A stretch of DNA of 64,000 bases, from positions 9,236 through 73,235 of the forward strand of contig JALHIN010000011.1 of the NCBI GenBank assembly GCA_022839995.1. The letters are read 5' to 3'. Both the position numbers and the translations under genes were made by a program. Below are positions 32,672 through 41,748 of the stretch, piece by piece. Below the pieces are notes generated by a model. That model did no database searches and was not told the DNA's origin. It saw only the letters and a list, made by a program, of their open reading frames with translations. The DNA is from 79-D21 sp022839995. GTDB taxonomy: Bacteria > Synergistota > Synergistia > Synergistales > 79-D21. The number at the start of each line of letters is the position of its first letter. Position 1 is the first letter of the stretch.

Positions 32672-33132
32672 TGCGTGGCCTGTGGCTTGCCGCACTGGCC
32701 AGGGATCTCCTCCAGGTCGCCTTTTCCGGTACGGCCCTGGTGCCTGACCTTACGCTCCTTGTGCTCGTGTGGTTGTCCGTGTTCCGGTGCGATGAAGCGG
32801 AGCCTATTTTTATCAACGCTTTCCTGGCTGGGATTTTGTGGGATCTGAGGTGGACGGCAGTCCCCGGCATGACATCGGCTGCCTATTCCCTTACCGTTGC
32901 CGCCACAGCGTGGCTTTGGTCCAACCTTCCCCCGGGCAGACGGGCAAACCCGGCCCTATTTTTCTGCTGGGCTACTGTTGCCCACCTTATGACCTCGTTC
33001 TTCCCGGCGATTTTCACCAGCAGGGCCCTGGGGTTTTCGTCATCCCTGGCCACCCAGCAAGGGATGGCGGTCGCCTGTGTCCTGGGATTGACGGCCCTGT
33101 ATATCCGGCACAGACGAACCCACCATGAATAA
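32671..33132 (+). CDS. mreD: Rod shape-determining protein MreD
   Basis: The 153-residue product is a small multi-pass membrane protein with four to five hydrophobic helices, as expected of MreD. Its sequence is poorly conserved in the family, and the call rests mainly on position between mreC and mrdA together with size and hydrophobicity. The ATG overlaps the mreC stop by one base (TGATG), and the gene overlaps mrdA by eight bases. Confidence 0.85.
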   Translation: MRGLWLAALARDLLQVAFSGTALVPDLTLLVLVWLSVFRCDEAEPIFINAFLAGILWDLRWTAVPGMTSAAYSLTVAATAWLWSNLPPGRRANPALFFCWATVAHLMTSFFPAIFTSRALGFSSSLATQQGMAVACVLGLTALYIRHRRTHHE

Positions 33133-34864
33133 AAATATAGGTCGACGCACACAATTGAATCTCCGCTTGAACCACTGGCGGGTCTTCGTGGTGTACGTTT
33201 TCCTTGCGCTTGCGATCTCGCTGTTTTTTTTCCAGGTGTTGCGCGGAGAGCATTACGCCTCGCTTTCCACGCAGAACAAGATTCGCGTGATACGGACCTC
33301 GAGCCCCAGGGGGGAAATTACGGATGTCCATGGGGCCCCGCTGGCCGTGAGCGTGAGGACTTTCGATATCGTCGGGTATCCTCCCGACCTCCGACAGGCA
33401 GGAGCCCTGGAAGAAGTGGCGGCTCTCCTGAAGCGGCAGGGGATCCCAGCGACGGCGGAAGGCCTCGATGAAAGCATCCGGAAGCAGTACTGGGCGCCGT
33501 ACCGTCCAGTCACAGTGGCTTCGAACCTGACCCTCGGCCAGGTCGCAACCTTGGTTTCGGACCCGGCTTTTCCAAAATTCCTCTTTCCGACCCCGGTTTT
33601 CAGGAGGGTCTATCCAGCCGGATCCCTGGCCGCCCACGTCGTAGGCTATGTCGGCGAGGTGACCCGGGAGGAGATGGAGTCCCATTCAGATGGAAACTAC
33701 AAAGCGGGGGATCTGATCGGAAAAACGGGAATCGAACTCGTCCATGAAACCACGCTAAGGGGGATCGCAGCGGAAGAAGCGGTCGAGGTCGATGCGCTCG
33801 GCCGAAGGAGGAAACGGTTGAGCAGTACTTTGCCGGTCAAGGGAAGGGACTTGAGGCTGACCTTGGACCTCGGGGCACAGAGGGAAGCGCAGCAGCTTCT
33901 CGGGGAAAGGAAAGGCGTGATTCTCGCCATGGATGTCCGGGATGGTGCGGTCAAGGTCCTCTATTCGGCCCCTTCGTATGATCCGAATCCCCTGACTTGG
34001 GGCGTTTCTTCCGCGGAATGGGCGAGGCTCCTGAAGGATCCGGACAGGCCCATGATGAACAGGGCCATCAGCGGCGCCTATCCCCCCGGGTCCACTTTCA
34101 AGGCCGTCCCAGCACTTGCTGCCCTCGTGGAGAACGTCGTGACCCCGAAGACAACGGTCTATTGCCCGGGGCAATTCAAACTGGGCAACCGGGTTTTCCG
34201 TTGCTGGAAGCGGAGTGGTCACGGGACGGTAAACCTGGTGACGGCTCTCAAGGATTCTTGTGATGTATACTTCTACCAGGTTGGCCTATGGCTTGGAGCC
34301 GATCGCCTGCTTGATTGGTCAAAGAAGATGGGTGTCGGTCAGCTAACGGGGATTGACCTACCCGGGGAATCCCGGGGTAACCTCGCAGGGAGGGAATGGA
34401 AGAAAAAGCGCTTCTCGGAATCCTGGTTTCAGGGAGACACGGTCAACTATTCGATCGGGCAGGGATTCCTGCTCATGACCCCTTTGCAGTTGGCCCGCAT
34501 TTATGCGGCTTTTGCGAACGGGGGGACTCTCGTCGTTCCTCACCTTACGGCCGAGGAGCACCCTGCAGGAATCGATCTTCATCTCCCCCCGGATGCCCTC
34601 GGATGGGTTCGCAAGGGTATGGAGGAGGTCGTCCGATCCGGGACCGGAAGGGCTTCGGGGGTTTTCGGAGTTTCCGTCACAGGGAAGACGGGGACTGCAC
34701 AAAACCCGCACGGCGAGGATCATGCGTGGTTTGTGGGATACGCCCCATCGGACAAGCCCCGGTACGTGGCGGTCGCGCTGGTGGAGGGAGGAGGCCATGG
34801 AAGTTCAGCCGCGGCTCCTCTTGTTGGTCAGGTCCTGGCCTATCTCGTCGGAGTTGAACGGTGA
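33125..34864 (+). CDS. mrdA: Penicillin-binding protein 2 (peptidoglycan transpeptidase)
   Basis: MrdA cross-links new peptidoglycan in the elongation (Rod) complex. The 579-residue protein has a short cytoplasmic tail, one membrane helix (about residues 20-38), a pedestal domain beginning SPRGEITDVHGAPLA, and a transpeptidase domain. Its motifs are Ser323-x-x-Lys (STFK, nucleophile Ser323), Ser378-Cys-Asp and Lys521-Thr-Gly-Thr. SCD in place of SxN is usual for this class. It partners RodA, encoded five genes further along in the same cluster. Confidence 0.95.
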   Translation: MNKNIGRRTQLNLRLNHWRVFVVYVFLALAISLFFFQVLRGEHYASLSTQNKIRVIRTSSPRGEITDVHGAPLAVSVRTFDIVGYPPDLRQAGALEEVAALLKRQGIPATAEGLDESIRKQYWAPYRPVTVASNLTLGQVATLVSDPAFPKFLFPTPVFRRVYPAGSLAAHVVGYVGEVTREEMESHSDGNYKAGDLIGKTGIELVHETTLRGIAAEEAVEVDALGRRRKRLSSTLPVKGRDLRLTLDLGAQREAQQLLGERKGVILAMDVRDGAVKVLYSAPSYDPNPLTWGVSSAEWARLLKDPDRPMMNRAISGAYPPGSTFKAVPALAALVENVVTPKTTVYCPGQFKLGNRVFRCWKRSGHGTVNLVTALKDSCDVYFYQVGLWLGADRLLDWSKKMGVGQLTGIDLPGESRGNLAGREWKKKRFSESWFQGDTVNYSIGQGFLLMTPLQLARIYAAFANGGTLVVPHLTAEEHPAGIDLHLPPDALGWVRKGMEEVVRSGTGRASGVFGVSVTGKTGTAQNPHGEDHAWFVGYAPSDKPRYVAVALVEGGGHGSSAAAPLVGQVLAYLVGVER

Positions 34865-34878
34865 AAGGGAGGAAGGAG

Positions 34879-35553
34879 ATGGAAAAGGAAAAGGAAAAAC
34901 CTGCCGTCATCCTGAAGGGTGGTGCAGGACACCTTCGTCTCGTTATCCCGGAAGGGCTGCCCGAGCTCGAGGTGTGCCCTGCCTTGGAAAAAGCGGTCCT
35001 GGAGGCCCACCATCTCCTGGAGGCCAGCCGGGTTGTCCTGGATTTGCAGGGAAGGCCTCTTACAGAAGATTTCATCGGTCGGATTCTGAAGGATGTGATT
35101 TGGAACTACGGTTTAAGCGTCCTCTCCTGGGTCAGCTTCGATAGCGGCGGCCAGGGACTGCTCCGCAAGGCGGGAATGGCGGTCGGAGAGCCAGCTGCGC
35201 TCGTGACCGAAAACCGCCTGGCCCGGTCTGTCCAGACGCTTCTTTTGGACCGGTCCCTTCGTTCAGGCCAGAAAGTCGAACATCCGGGGGATGTTTTCAT
35301 CATCGGCCAGGTGAACGACGGGGCGGAAGTCGTTTCTGCGGGAAACATCGTCGTTTGGGGTAGACTCCAGGGACTTGTCCATGCTGGAGCGGAGGGGAAC
35401 GTGTCCTCCCGAGTCATCGCAAAATCCTTCGAAGCGACGCAGGTCCGAATCGGTCGCCTTTTCAGCACATTTGACAGCGCATCCCCTTGGTACGGGAAGA
35501 GCGTGCTCTTCGCAGTGGAAGGGGACGCGCTGATCGCAAAGGAATTGCCTTGA
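34879..35553 (+). CDS. minC: Septum site-determining protein MinC
   Basis: MinC blocks FtsZ assembly away from mid-cell. The 224-residue protein has a divergent N-terminal FtsZ-inhibiting domain and the right-handed beta-helix C-terminal domain with HPGDVFIIGQVNDGAEVVSAG and VHAGAEGNVSSRVIA. The ATG at 34879 has GGGAGG six bases upstream. A GTG at 34861 overlaps the mrdA stop and would add six residues (MKGRKE), so either could be used. Confidence 0.9.
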   Translation: MEKEKEKPAVILKGGAGHLRLVIPEGLPELEVCPALEKAVLEAHHLLEASRVVLDLQGRPLTEDFIGRILKDVIWNYGLSVLSWVSFDSGGQGLLRKAGMAVGEPAALVTENRLARSVQTLLLDRSLRSGQKVEHPGDVFIIGQVNDGAEVVSAGNIVVWGRLQGLVHAGAEGNVSSRVIAKSFEATQVRIGRLFSTFDSASPWYGKSVLFAVEGDALIAKELP

Positions 35554-35583
35554 GCAGATCGATCTTTGGGAGGAGGGGGCTTC

Positions 35584-36384
35584 ATGGATCCGAGGATTAT
35601 CGTCGTGACTTCCGGAAAGGGCGGAGTAGGCAAGACGACGACGACCGCCAACCTTGCCGTTGCCCTGGCTAAGGCGGGTTACAAAACCGCGGCGGTGGAC
35701 GGGGACATCGGGTTGAGAAACCTGGATGTCGTCCTGGGGCTCGAGAATCGCATCGTGTTCAACCTCGTCGATGTGGTCGAAGGAGCCTGCAAGCTGCAGA
35801 AAGCGATGGTACGGGACAAGCGCGTCGAGAACCTGTTCCTGCTCCCTGCCGCTCAAACCAGGACCAAGGATGCCGTCAGCGCCGACCAGATGTTGAAGCT
35901 TTGTGACGAGCTGAGAGAGAACTTCGACATCACGCTGATTGACAGCCCTGCAGGAATTGAGCAGGGATTCCGAAATGCGGCAATCGGTGCGGATGAAGCG
36001 ATTGTCGTGACGACGCCGGAAGTTTCGGCGGTCCGGGATGCGGATCGGATCATCGGAATGCTCGAGTCGATGTCAAAATCGCCGATCCGGCTTGTCTTGA
36101 ACCGGCTGCGTCCAGCGATGGTCAAATCCGGGGACATGATCGACGTGAAAGACGTCCTCGACATCCTGGCGATCGAGCTGATCGGAGTCATTCCAGACGA
36201 TACTTCGGTGGTGATCTCGACCAACAAGGGAGAACCCCTGACCCTCGGGGACGAGTCTCTGGCCGCCAAAGCCTTTTCCAACGTCGCAAGGCGTATCCTT
36301 GGCGAGGAAGTTCCACTCCTTGACCTGGACGCCCCCGACCAGAAGGGCTTTTTCGGCTTCCTCAGGAAAGCCCTGGGACTTTAG
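35584..36384 (+). CDS. minD: Septum site-determining ATPase MinD
   Basis: MinD is the membrane-binding ATPase that recruits MinC and oscillates under MinE control. The 266-residue protein has the deviant Walker A motif GKGGVGKT at 11-18, then VDGDIGLRNLD, LIDSPAGIEQGF and the C-terminal amphipathic membrane-targeting helix KGFFGFLRKALGL. The ATG at 35584 follows GGGAGGAGGGGG; an in-frame TTG 18 bases earlier would place that site inside the protein. Confidence 0.96.
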   Translation: MDPRIIVVTSGKGGVGKTTTTANLAVALAKAGYKTAAVDGDIGLRNLDVVLGLENRIVFNLVDVVEGACKLQKAMVRDKRVENLFLLPAAQTRTKDAVSADQMLKLCDELRENFDITLIDSPAGIEQGFRNAAIGADEAIVVTTPEVSAVRDADRIIGMLESMSKSPIRLVLNRLRPAMVKSGDMIDVKDVLDILAIELIGVIPDDTSVVISTNKGEPLTLGDESLAAKAFSNVARRILGEEVPLLDLDAPDQKGFFGFLRKALGL

Positions 36385-36396
36385 GGGGTGAGGGAG

Positions 36397-36684
36397 ATGA
36401 ACTTTCTGGCCCGTCTCTTCCAGATGATCAGCAAGGAAAAGTCGAAGGAAACGGCAAAAAAACGGCTCCAGCTGGTGCTGATCCATGACCGTGCCGACAT
36501 CTCGCCGGAAATGATGGAAAATCTTCGCAGGGACCTGATCGGAGTTATCAGCAACTATCTGGACATCGAGGAAGAAAAGATCGAGCTTGATTTTTCGAAG
36601 GAGGAGCGCTCTGTGGCCCTGGTGGCGAACATCCCCGTCAAGAGCGTCAAAAGGAGGACGGAGCGCAGGGCGGAACCTGCATGA
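36397..36684 (+). CDS. minE: Cell division topological specificity factor MinE
   Basis: MinE stimulates MinD ATPase and gives the Min system its spatial pattern. The 95-residue protein has an N-terminal amphipathic helix (MNFLARLFQMI), the anti-MinCD segment around KKRLQLVLIHDRADISPEMM, and a C-terminal topological domain with VISNYLDIEEEKIELDFSKEE. ATG at 36397 follows GGGGGTGAGGGAG; a GTG nine bases upstream would add three residues. The stop overlaps rodA (ATGA). Confidence 0.93.
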   Translation: MNFLARLFQMISKEKSKETAKKRLQLVLIHDRADISPEMMENLRRDLIGVISNYLDIEEEKIELDFSKEERSVALVANIPVKSVKRRTERRAEPA

Positions 36685-37805
36685 CCTTTAGGGAGGAAAA
36701 ATGGAACCTCCTTAGGCTGCTTTTCGTTTTATCCGACCGCAAACTGCTCTTCGCTGCCGCGGGTCTATTCCTTGTCGGCCTGTGTTCCATCTTCAGCGCC
36801 AGCCTCGGCATGGAGAAACACGCTGGATCCTACGTCATCCGCCAGTCGATCTGGGGTGTGGTTTCCTTCGCGGCCTATTGTGCGGTGCTGAGGGTTGGCT
36901 ATGCTCGCCTCCTGGAAATGGCGTACCGTCTTTACGGAGTCGCACTCGTCCTTCTTTTCAGCGTCCTGGTCCTGGGACACGTTTCCAGGGGGGCTCAAAG
37001 CTGGATCGGGTTGGCGGGCGTTCGGCTTCAGCCTTCGGAGTTGACCAAGGTCGCCCTCGCGCTCCTCCTGGCGAAACACCTTTGCAGGCATCCCGTTGAG
37101 AGGCCGAAAGACCTGGCGGGTGTCATGACCCTTTGCGGGATTAGCCTGGTCCTTGTGCTGGCCCAGCCGGACCTGGGAAGCTCGATCGTCCTGTCGGTCA
37201 TGGTTTTTACTGCTCTTTACGCGGCCGGGACCCCGGCCCGATACCTTTGGAGTATCGCCGGAATGGCCCTTCTCGCTCTTCCGGTGGCTTGGCAGTTCCT
37301 GAAGGAATACCAGAAGCTACGCCTGATGGTCTTCCTGAATCCCTACGTTGATCCCCTGGGAGCCGGGTACAACGTGATCCAGTCGAGAATCGCCGTGGGT
37401 TCCGGGAGGTTGCTGGGCAAGGGGTTCATGATGGGGACCCAGAGCAAGCTCGGTTTTCTGCCCGAACCCCACACGGATTTCATCTTCAGCGTCTTTGCCG
37501 AGGAGTTCGGATTCCTGGGCGGGCTTGTCCTGGTTGGACTCTTCTGCTTTCTCTTGTGGCGGATCATCGAGGCAGGGGTCAAGGCCAGGGACCTCAGGGG
37601 GAAAATCCTCGTCGCATCGGTTACGGGATGGATCTGGTTCCAGGCGGTCGAGGGAATGGCGATGAGCATGGGCATTGCACCGGTCACCGGGTTGCCGTTG
37701 CCGTTCCTCAGCTACGGCGGCAGCTCCCTTCTGGCCCTGGGAATGGCCCTGGGGCTCGTCCAGAGCGTGTATGTGGAAAATCCGAAGCCGAGCGACGATT
37801 TGTGA
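36681..37805 (+). CDS. rodA: Peptidoglycan glycosyltransferase RodA
   Basis: RodA is a SEDS-family polymerase that extends glycan strands in the Rod complex together with MrdA. The 374-residue protein has about ten membrane helices. It carries the motifs RGAQSWIGLAGVRLQPSEL and LGFLPEPHTDFIFSVFAEEFG, plus the C-terminal TGLPLPFLSYGGSSLLALG typical of the family. FtsW is the main alternative, but the cluster with mreBCD-mrdA favours RodA. It is the last gene of the cluster. Confidence 0.94.
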   Translation: MTFREEKWNLLRLLFVLSDRKLLFAAAGLFLVGLCSIFSASLGMEKHAGSYVIRQSIWGVVSFAAYCAVLRVGYARLLEMAYRLYGVALVLLFSVLVLGHVSRGAQSWIGLAGVRLQPSELTKVALALLLAKHLCRHPVERPKDLAGVMTLCGISLVLVLAQPDLGSSIVLSVMVFTALYAAGTPARYLWSIAGMALLALPVAWQFLKEYQKLRLMVFLNPYVDPLGAGYNVIQSRIAVGSGRLLGKGFMMGTQSKLGFLPEPHTDFIFSVFAEEFGFLGGLVLVGLFCFLLWRIIEAGVKARDLRGKILVASVTGWIWFQAVEGMAMSMGIAPVTGLPLPFLSYGGSSLLALGMALGLVQSVYVENPKPSDDL

Positions 37806-37817
37806 GGAGAGAAGATT

Positions 37818-39659
37818 TTGGAAAGGCCTTTTGAGATGGATCATCCCTTGTGGCCCATCCTGGCAACCGTGAAGCAGCCATCGCGCTACATCGGACAGGA
37901 ATGGGGATCGAAGTACGGCCAGGACAGCGGGACCCGTTCCAAAACCCGGGTTTGCCTGGCCTTCCCCGATGTTTACGAGGTGGGGATGAGTTTTTTGGGG
38001 TTTCAGATCCTCTATGCACTCGGGAATGCCCAAGAAGGCACGGTGCTGGAGAGAGCCTACTGTCCATGGGTGGACATGGAGGCATCCTTGCGCGCTTCGG
38101 GATTACCCCTGGCGTCGATCGAGTCCCAGACGCCCCTCAATCGGTTCGATGCCGTGGGGTTTACCCTCCAGTACGAACTGACGGCGACGAATATCCTGAC
38201 CATGCTGGATCTTGGAGGCATTCCCCTTCGATCCGAAGACCGCGGTCCCGGCGATCCTCTGGTCATGGCCGGGGGGCCCGGTGCCCTTGCACCGGAACCG
38301 TTGGCCCCGTTCTTCGATTTCTTTTGCCTGGGGGATGGGGAAGAATTGTTCCCAAGGGTCCTTCGCGTGATTTCCGAGACGAGGAACCTGCCCAGGGAAC
38401 AGCGACTATACTGCCTCGGTGAAATCCCGGGTATTTACGTGCCGCAGCTTGCAAGCTGCGGGTTTTCGGGAAACGGAGTGAGGATTCGGTCGAAACAGGC
38501 GCTCCCGGTCAGAAAGCAGTTCGTGCGGGACTTGGACTCCATGTTTGTCCCGTCTTCCCTGCTTGTTCCGAATACCGGGATTATCCATGACAGGATCCCC
38601 GTGGAGGTCTTTCGTGGATGTACCCGAGGATGTCGTTTCTGCCAGGCCGGCATGATTTACCGGCCCCTGAGGGAACGGAGCCCGGAAAAGGTGGTCGAGA
38701 TCGCCCGTGCCCTTCTGGAGGAAACAGGATGGGAAGAAATCGGCCTGGTTTCTCTTTCTTCCTGCGATTACACGGGGCTTTGCCCGGTACTCGAGGCCCT
38801 TTCCGGGCAACTAGGAGAAAAGGGCATCAAGCTAAGCTTGCCGAGCCTCCGGATGGATGCATTTTCGGTCGAATTGGCCGCTCAACTCGAAACGGTCCGG
38901 AAGGGAGGACTTACCTTCGCTCCGGAAGCCGGAAGTCAACGACTCCGGAACGTGATCAACAAGGGGATCGACGAAGAAAATATACGAATGACGCTGGAAT
39001 CGATGAGCGAGCATGGATGGGACAGGGTCAAGCTCTACTTTATGGTCGGCCTCCCAACGGAAACGGAAGCCGATCTACAGGGAATCGTAGAAATCTCAAA
39101 AGAAGCGTTTCGGATCTTGAGAAAACGGCACCGAAGGGCGGAGGTTTCGGTTTCCGTCAACGGCTTCATTCCCAAGCCCCACACTCCCTTTCAGTGGGAG
39201 GCCCAGCTTCCTTTCGAGGAAACGGAGGCACGCTGCAAGTGGTTGAAAAGGCAGGTGGGAAACCCGAAGATTTCCCTGAACTACCATGACCCCCGCCAGG
39301 GGTTCATCGAAGCGGTCTTGGCCAGGGGGGACAGGAGGCTTGCGAACGTGGTCGAGCGAGCCTGGAGAAAAGGTTGCCGATTCGACGGATGGACGGAAAC
39401 GTTTCGTTTTGAAACATGGATGGAAGCCTTTGATTCGGAAGGTTTGGATCCGGCCTTTTATGCGAACCGCCAGAGGGGGATGGAGGAGGAATTTCCCTGG
39501 GATCACATCGATGCCGGGGTTTCAAAAAGTTTTCTCTGGCGAGAACGAGAAAACGCCTTCCAAGAGAGAACCACCCCGGATTGCAGGGCGGGAAACTGCC
39601 AGGGTTGCGGATTCGGCCCCCAGGATTGCACGAGGCTGAAGGAGGAAACAGGGCATTGA
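37818..39659 (+). CDS. Radical SAM protein, TIGR03960-type
   Basis: The 613-residue protein has a B12-binding-like N-terminal region of about 200 residues (VCLAFPDVYEVGMSFLGFQIL) and a radical SAM core with Cys268-x3-Cys272-x2-Cys275 (CTRGCRFC). The core continues with FAPEAGSQRLRNVINKG, and a C-terminal extension ends in a Cys cluster (CRAGNCQGCGFGPQDC). It fits the TIGR03960 family, which is almost always next to or fused with a DUF2344 protein, as here. Its reaction is unknown; a tRNA- or rRNA-modifying role is often suspected from context. TTG start at 37818 follows GAGGAGAG. Confidence 0.85.
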   Translation: MERPFEMDHPLWPILATVKQPSRYIGQEWGSKYGQDSGTRSKTRVCLAFPDVYEVGMSFLGFQILYALGNAQEGTVLERAYCPWVDMEASLRASGLPLASIESQTPLNRFDAVGFTLQYELTATNILTMLDLGGIPLRSEDRGPGDPLVMAGGPGALAPEPLAPFFDFFCLGDGEELFPRVLRVISETRNLPREQRLYCLGEIPGIYVPQLASCGFSGNGVRIRSKQALPVRKQFVRDLDSMFVPSSLLVPNTGIIHDRIPVEVFRGCTRGCRFCQAGMIYRPLRERSPEKVVEIARALLEETGWEEIGLVSLSSCDYTGLCPVLEALSGQLGEKGIKLSLPSLRMDAFSVELAAQLETVRKGGLTFAPEAGSQRLRNVINKGIDEENIRMTLESMSEHGWDRVKLYFMVGLPTETEADLQGIVEISKEAFRILRKRHRRAEVSVSVNGFIPKPHTPFQWEAQLPFEETEARCKWLKRQVGNPKISLNYHDPRQGFIEAVLARGDRRLANVVERAWRKGCRFDGWTETFRFETWMEAFDSEGLDPAFYANRQRGMEEEFPWDHIDAGVSKSFLWRERENAFQERTTPDCRAGNCQGCGFGPQDCTRLKEETGH

Positions 39660-40255
39660 GCCGGGTTCGTTTTCTCTTCTCGAAAAGAGGACTTTCTGCT
39701 TTTGTCCCGCACGTGGAGCTTCCTCCCCTTCTTGCTCGGTCGGCAAGAAGGGCGGGATTGTCCCTGTTCATGACGGAAGGGTTTTCCCCCCACCCGAAAA
39801 TCAGCCTCGGCCCTGCCTTGCCGGTTGGAGTCCCGGCTTTGGCGGAACCCGCTGAAATCTGGATTGAAAATTGGGAGGGAACGGCGCTCGAAAACTGGCA
39901 ACGGAAAATGCCGCCCGGTTTCACCCTCCTTCGTGCTTCGGTCGTGGAAGGCCCGCAGTTGAGCCGCCTCTGCAAGGTCGGGGAATACCGCGTTTTTTTC
40001 AGGAACTCGTTTCCAGGAGAAGTTTCCTTGAGGGGGGCCCTCGAGGCGGTTCTCCAGGAACCGGAAATTCTCTGCGCGATGGAAACCGAGGAGGAATCCG
40101 CCCGAATTGTCCTTGCCCAGCCGGATCGGTTTGGGCCCGGTTTCCTGGTCAAGGCCTTCCGAGCAGCGGGCTTCGTTGAGGGATGGAAGGACCTTTTCAT
40201 CCTGCGGACTATGGTGGGGGGATGGGAGGGGGACTCCGTGACCCCCCTCGTTTGA
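39656..40255 (+). CDS. DUF2344 (TIGR03936) protein
   Basis: The 199-residue protein matches the DUF2344 partner of TIGR03960 radical SAM enzymes, with VRFLFSKRGLSAFVPHVEL, ARSARRAGLSLFMTEGFSPHPKI and the GPALPVGV segment. The function is unknown. The TTG start overlaps the radical SAM stop codon (TTGA) with GGAGG ten bases upstream, so the two proteins are made together and probably form one enzyme system. rng follows after 17 bases. Confidence 0.85.
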   Translation: MSRVRFLFSKRGLSAFVPHVELPPLLARSARRAGLSLFMTEGFSPHPKISLGPALPVGVPALAEPAEIWIENWEGTALENWQRKMPPGFTLLRASVVEGPQLSRLCKVGEYRVFFRNSFPGEVSLRGALEAVLQEPEILCAMETEEESARIVLAQPDRFGPGFLVKAFRAAGFVEGWKDLFILRTMVGGWEGDSVTPLV

Positions 40256-40272
40256 TTCTGGAGAGTGACGGG

Positions 40273-41748
40273 ATGTCGATCGAAAGGCAAATCATCGCAA
40301 ACGTTCTGGATACGGAAGAAATGCGCCTGGCGATCCTGGAGGACGGACGGGTTGCGGAAATCTACTGCGAGCGGATGTGGGAGACGCAGAAGGCGGGCGA
40401 GATTTTCAAGGCCCGGGTAGACAGCGTCCTTCCCGGGATGAACGCGGCGTTCGTCAACCTGGGGGATGGACGGAATGCCTTCCTGTACCTTGAGGACGCA
40501 CGCGGGGTGGAAATCCGCGCAAATGCCGAGGTGCTCGTCCAGGTGGTGAAAACGGCAAGGAAGGGGAAAGGAGCAAGGGTTTCCACCCGTATTTCCCTTC
40601 CCGGCCGCTTCCTGGTCCTGGTCCCCGGGGGCGGGGAAACCGGAGTTTCCAAGCGAATCCTGGAAGAAGGCGAACGCAAGCGACTTCGCCAGCTGGCACG
40701 GGCACTCCGGCCGGAAGGATTCGGAGTCATCGTCAGGACCGTGGCTGAAGGTGTTTCGGCCGAAGCTCTCCAAGCGGACCTCTCGATGCTTCTGGATCAA
40801 TGGCGGGAAATCGAGGAACTGGCGGAAAGCCAGCCGGCCCCCTCCCTTTTGTACAGGGACATCGGCCTGGTCGGGAGAATCCTGAGGGACGAACTAAACG
40901 GGGATGTCTCGGAAATCGTGCTGGATTGTCCTGAGGAATACGAGAAAGTCACAGCCTACGTCCGCGACTTTTTTGCGATCGACCCGCCGAGCGTCGAGCT
41001 TTACGGGGGCTCGGTCCCGATCTTCGAATTCTACGGGATCGAAAAGGAACTGACAGCGGCTCTGGAGCGCAAGGTCTGGCTTCCCTCCGGGGGGACGCTC
41101 GTGGTCGACCAGACCGAGGCCCTGACCGTGATCGACGTGAACACGGGAAAGTACGTCGGTGCGACGAACCTGAGAGAGACGGTGCTGAAGACGAACCTGG
41201 AGGCGGCAGAGGCGGTTTACCGGGTGCTGCGGCTTCGGTCGATCGGAGGCATTGTCGTCGTGGATTTCATTGACATGGAACGCGAAGAGGACAGGAACAT
41301 CCTCCTCCAGCGACTTGAAGAAGTTTTCCGCAATGACCGCTGCAAGGCCAGGGTTTACGGCGTCACGCAGCTGGGGCTCGTTGAGATCACGCGGAAGAGG
41401 GCCCGAAGCGATCTGCGGGGCACCTTCACGAAAAGTTGCCCCTTCTGTTCAGGGAACGGCTGGGTTTTGAAGGAAGACACCGTCGCCCTTTCGATCAAAC
41501 GTTTTTTGCGGAAGGTCTGCAGGACCGGAAAGGCTGAAGCCCTGATCCTGGAATTGTTTCCGGCGGTTGCCAGGCACATCGTCGAGAATTACCTGGAAAG
41601 CTGGGAGGAAGAGTTCGAAAGAAAGATTTACCTTCGCGAGATGCCGGGTTTCCCCTGGGAAAAGTACCGCCTCGATTTCCAGGGTTCGCAAAGCCAGGCG
41701 GAACACAAATTCAATGTATATCGCTCAACTGCTTCTCAAGGGATTTAA
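40273..41748 (+). CDS. rng: Ribonuclease G/E family endoribonuclease
   Basis: RNase G/E enzymes process rRNA and degrade mRNA. The 491-residue protein has the S1-like domain (IFKARVDSVLPGMNAAFVNLG), the DNase I-like catalytic centre with VIDVNTGKYVG and IVVVDFIDM, and the zinc-link motif CPFCSGNGW that joins dimers. It lacks the long C-terminal scaffold of RNase E, so RNase G is the better name. The frame is open upstream, but ATG at 40273 sits at the conserved N-terminus. It overlaps smc by 35 bases. Confidence 0.93.
   Translation: MSIERQIIANVLDTEEMRLAILEDGRVAEIYCERMWETQKAGEIFKARVDSVLPGMNAAFVNLGDGRNAFLYLEDARGVEIRANAEVLVQVVKTARKGKGARVSTRISLPGRFLVLVPGGGETGVSKRILEEGERKRLRQLARALRPEGFGVIVRTVAEGVSAEALQADLSMLLDQWREIEELAESQPAPSLLYRDIGLVGRILRDELNGDVSEIVLDCPEEYEKVTAYVRDFFAIDPPSVELYGGSVPIFEFYGIEKELTAALERKVWLPSGGTLVVDQTEALTVIDVNTGKYVGATNLRETVLKTNLEAAEAVYRVLRLRSIGGIVVVDFIDMEREEDRNILLQRLEEVFRNDRCKARVYGVTQLGLVEITRKRARSDLRGTFTKSCPFCSGNGWVLKEDTVALSIKRFLRKVCRTGKAEALILELFPAVARHIVENYLESWEEEFERKIYLREMPGFPWEKYRLDFQGSQSQAEHKFNVYRSTASQGI

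Noticed and set aside
39304..40800. Minus-strand frame spanning the DUF2344 gene and the start of rng
   Set aside because: It contradicts two coupled sense genes and has no domain resemblance.
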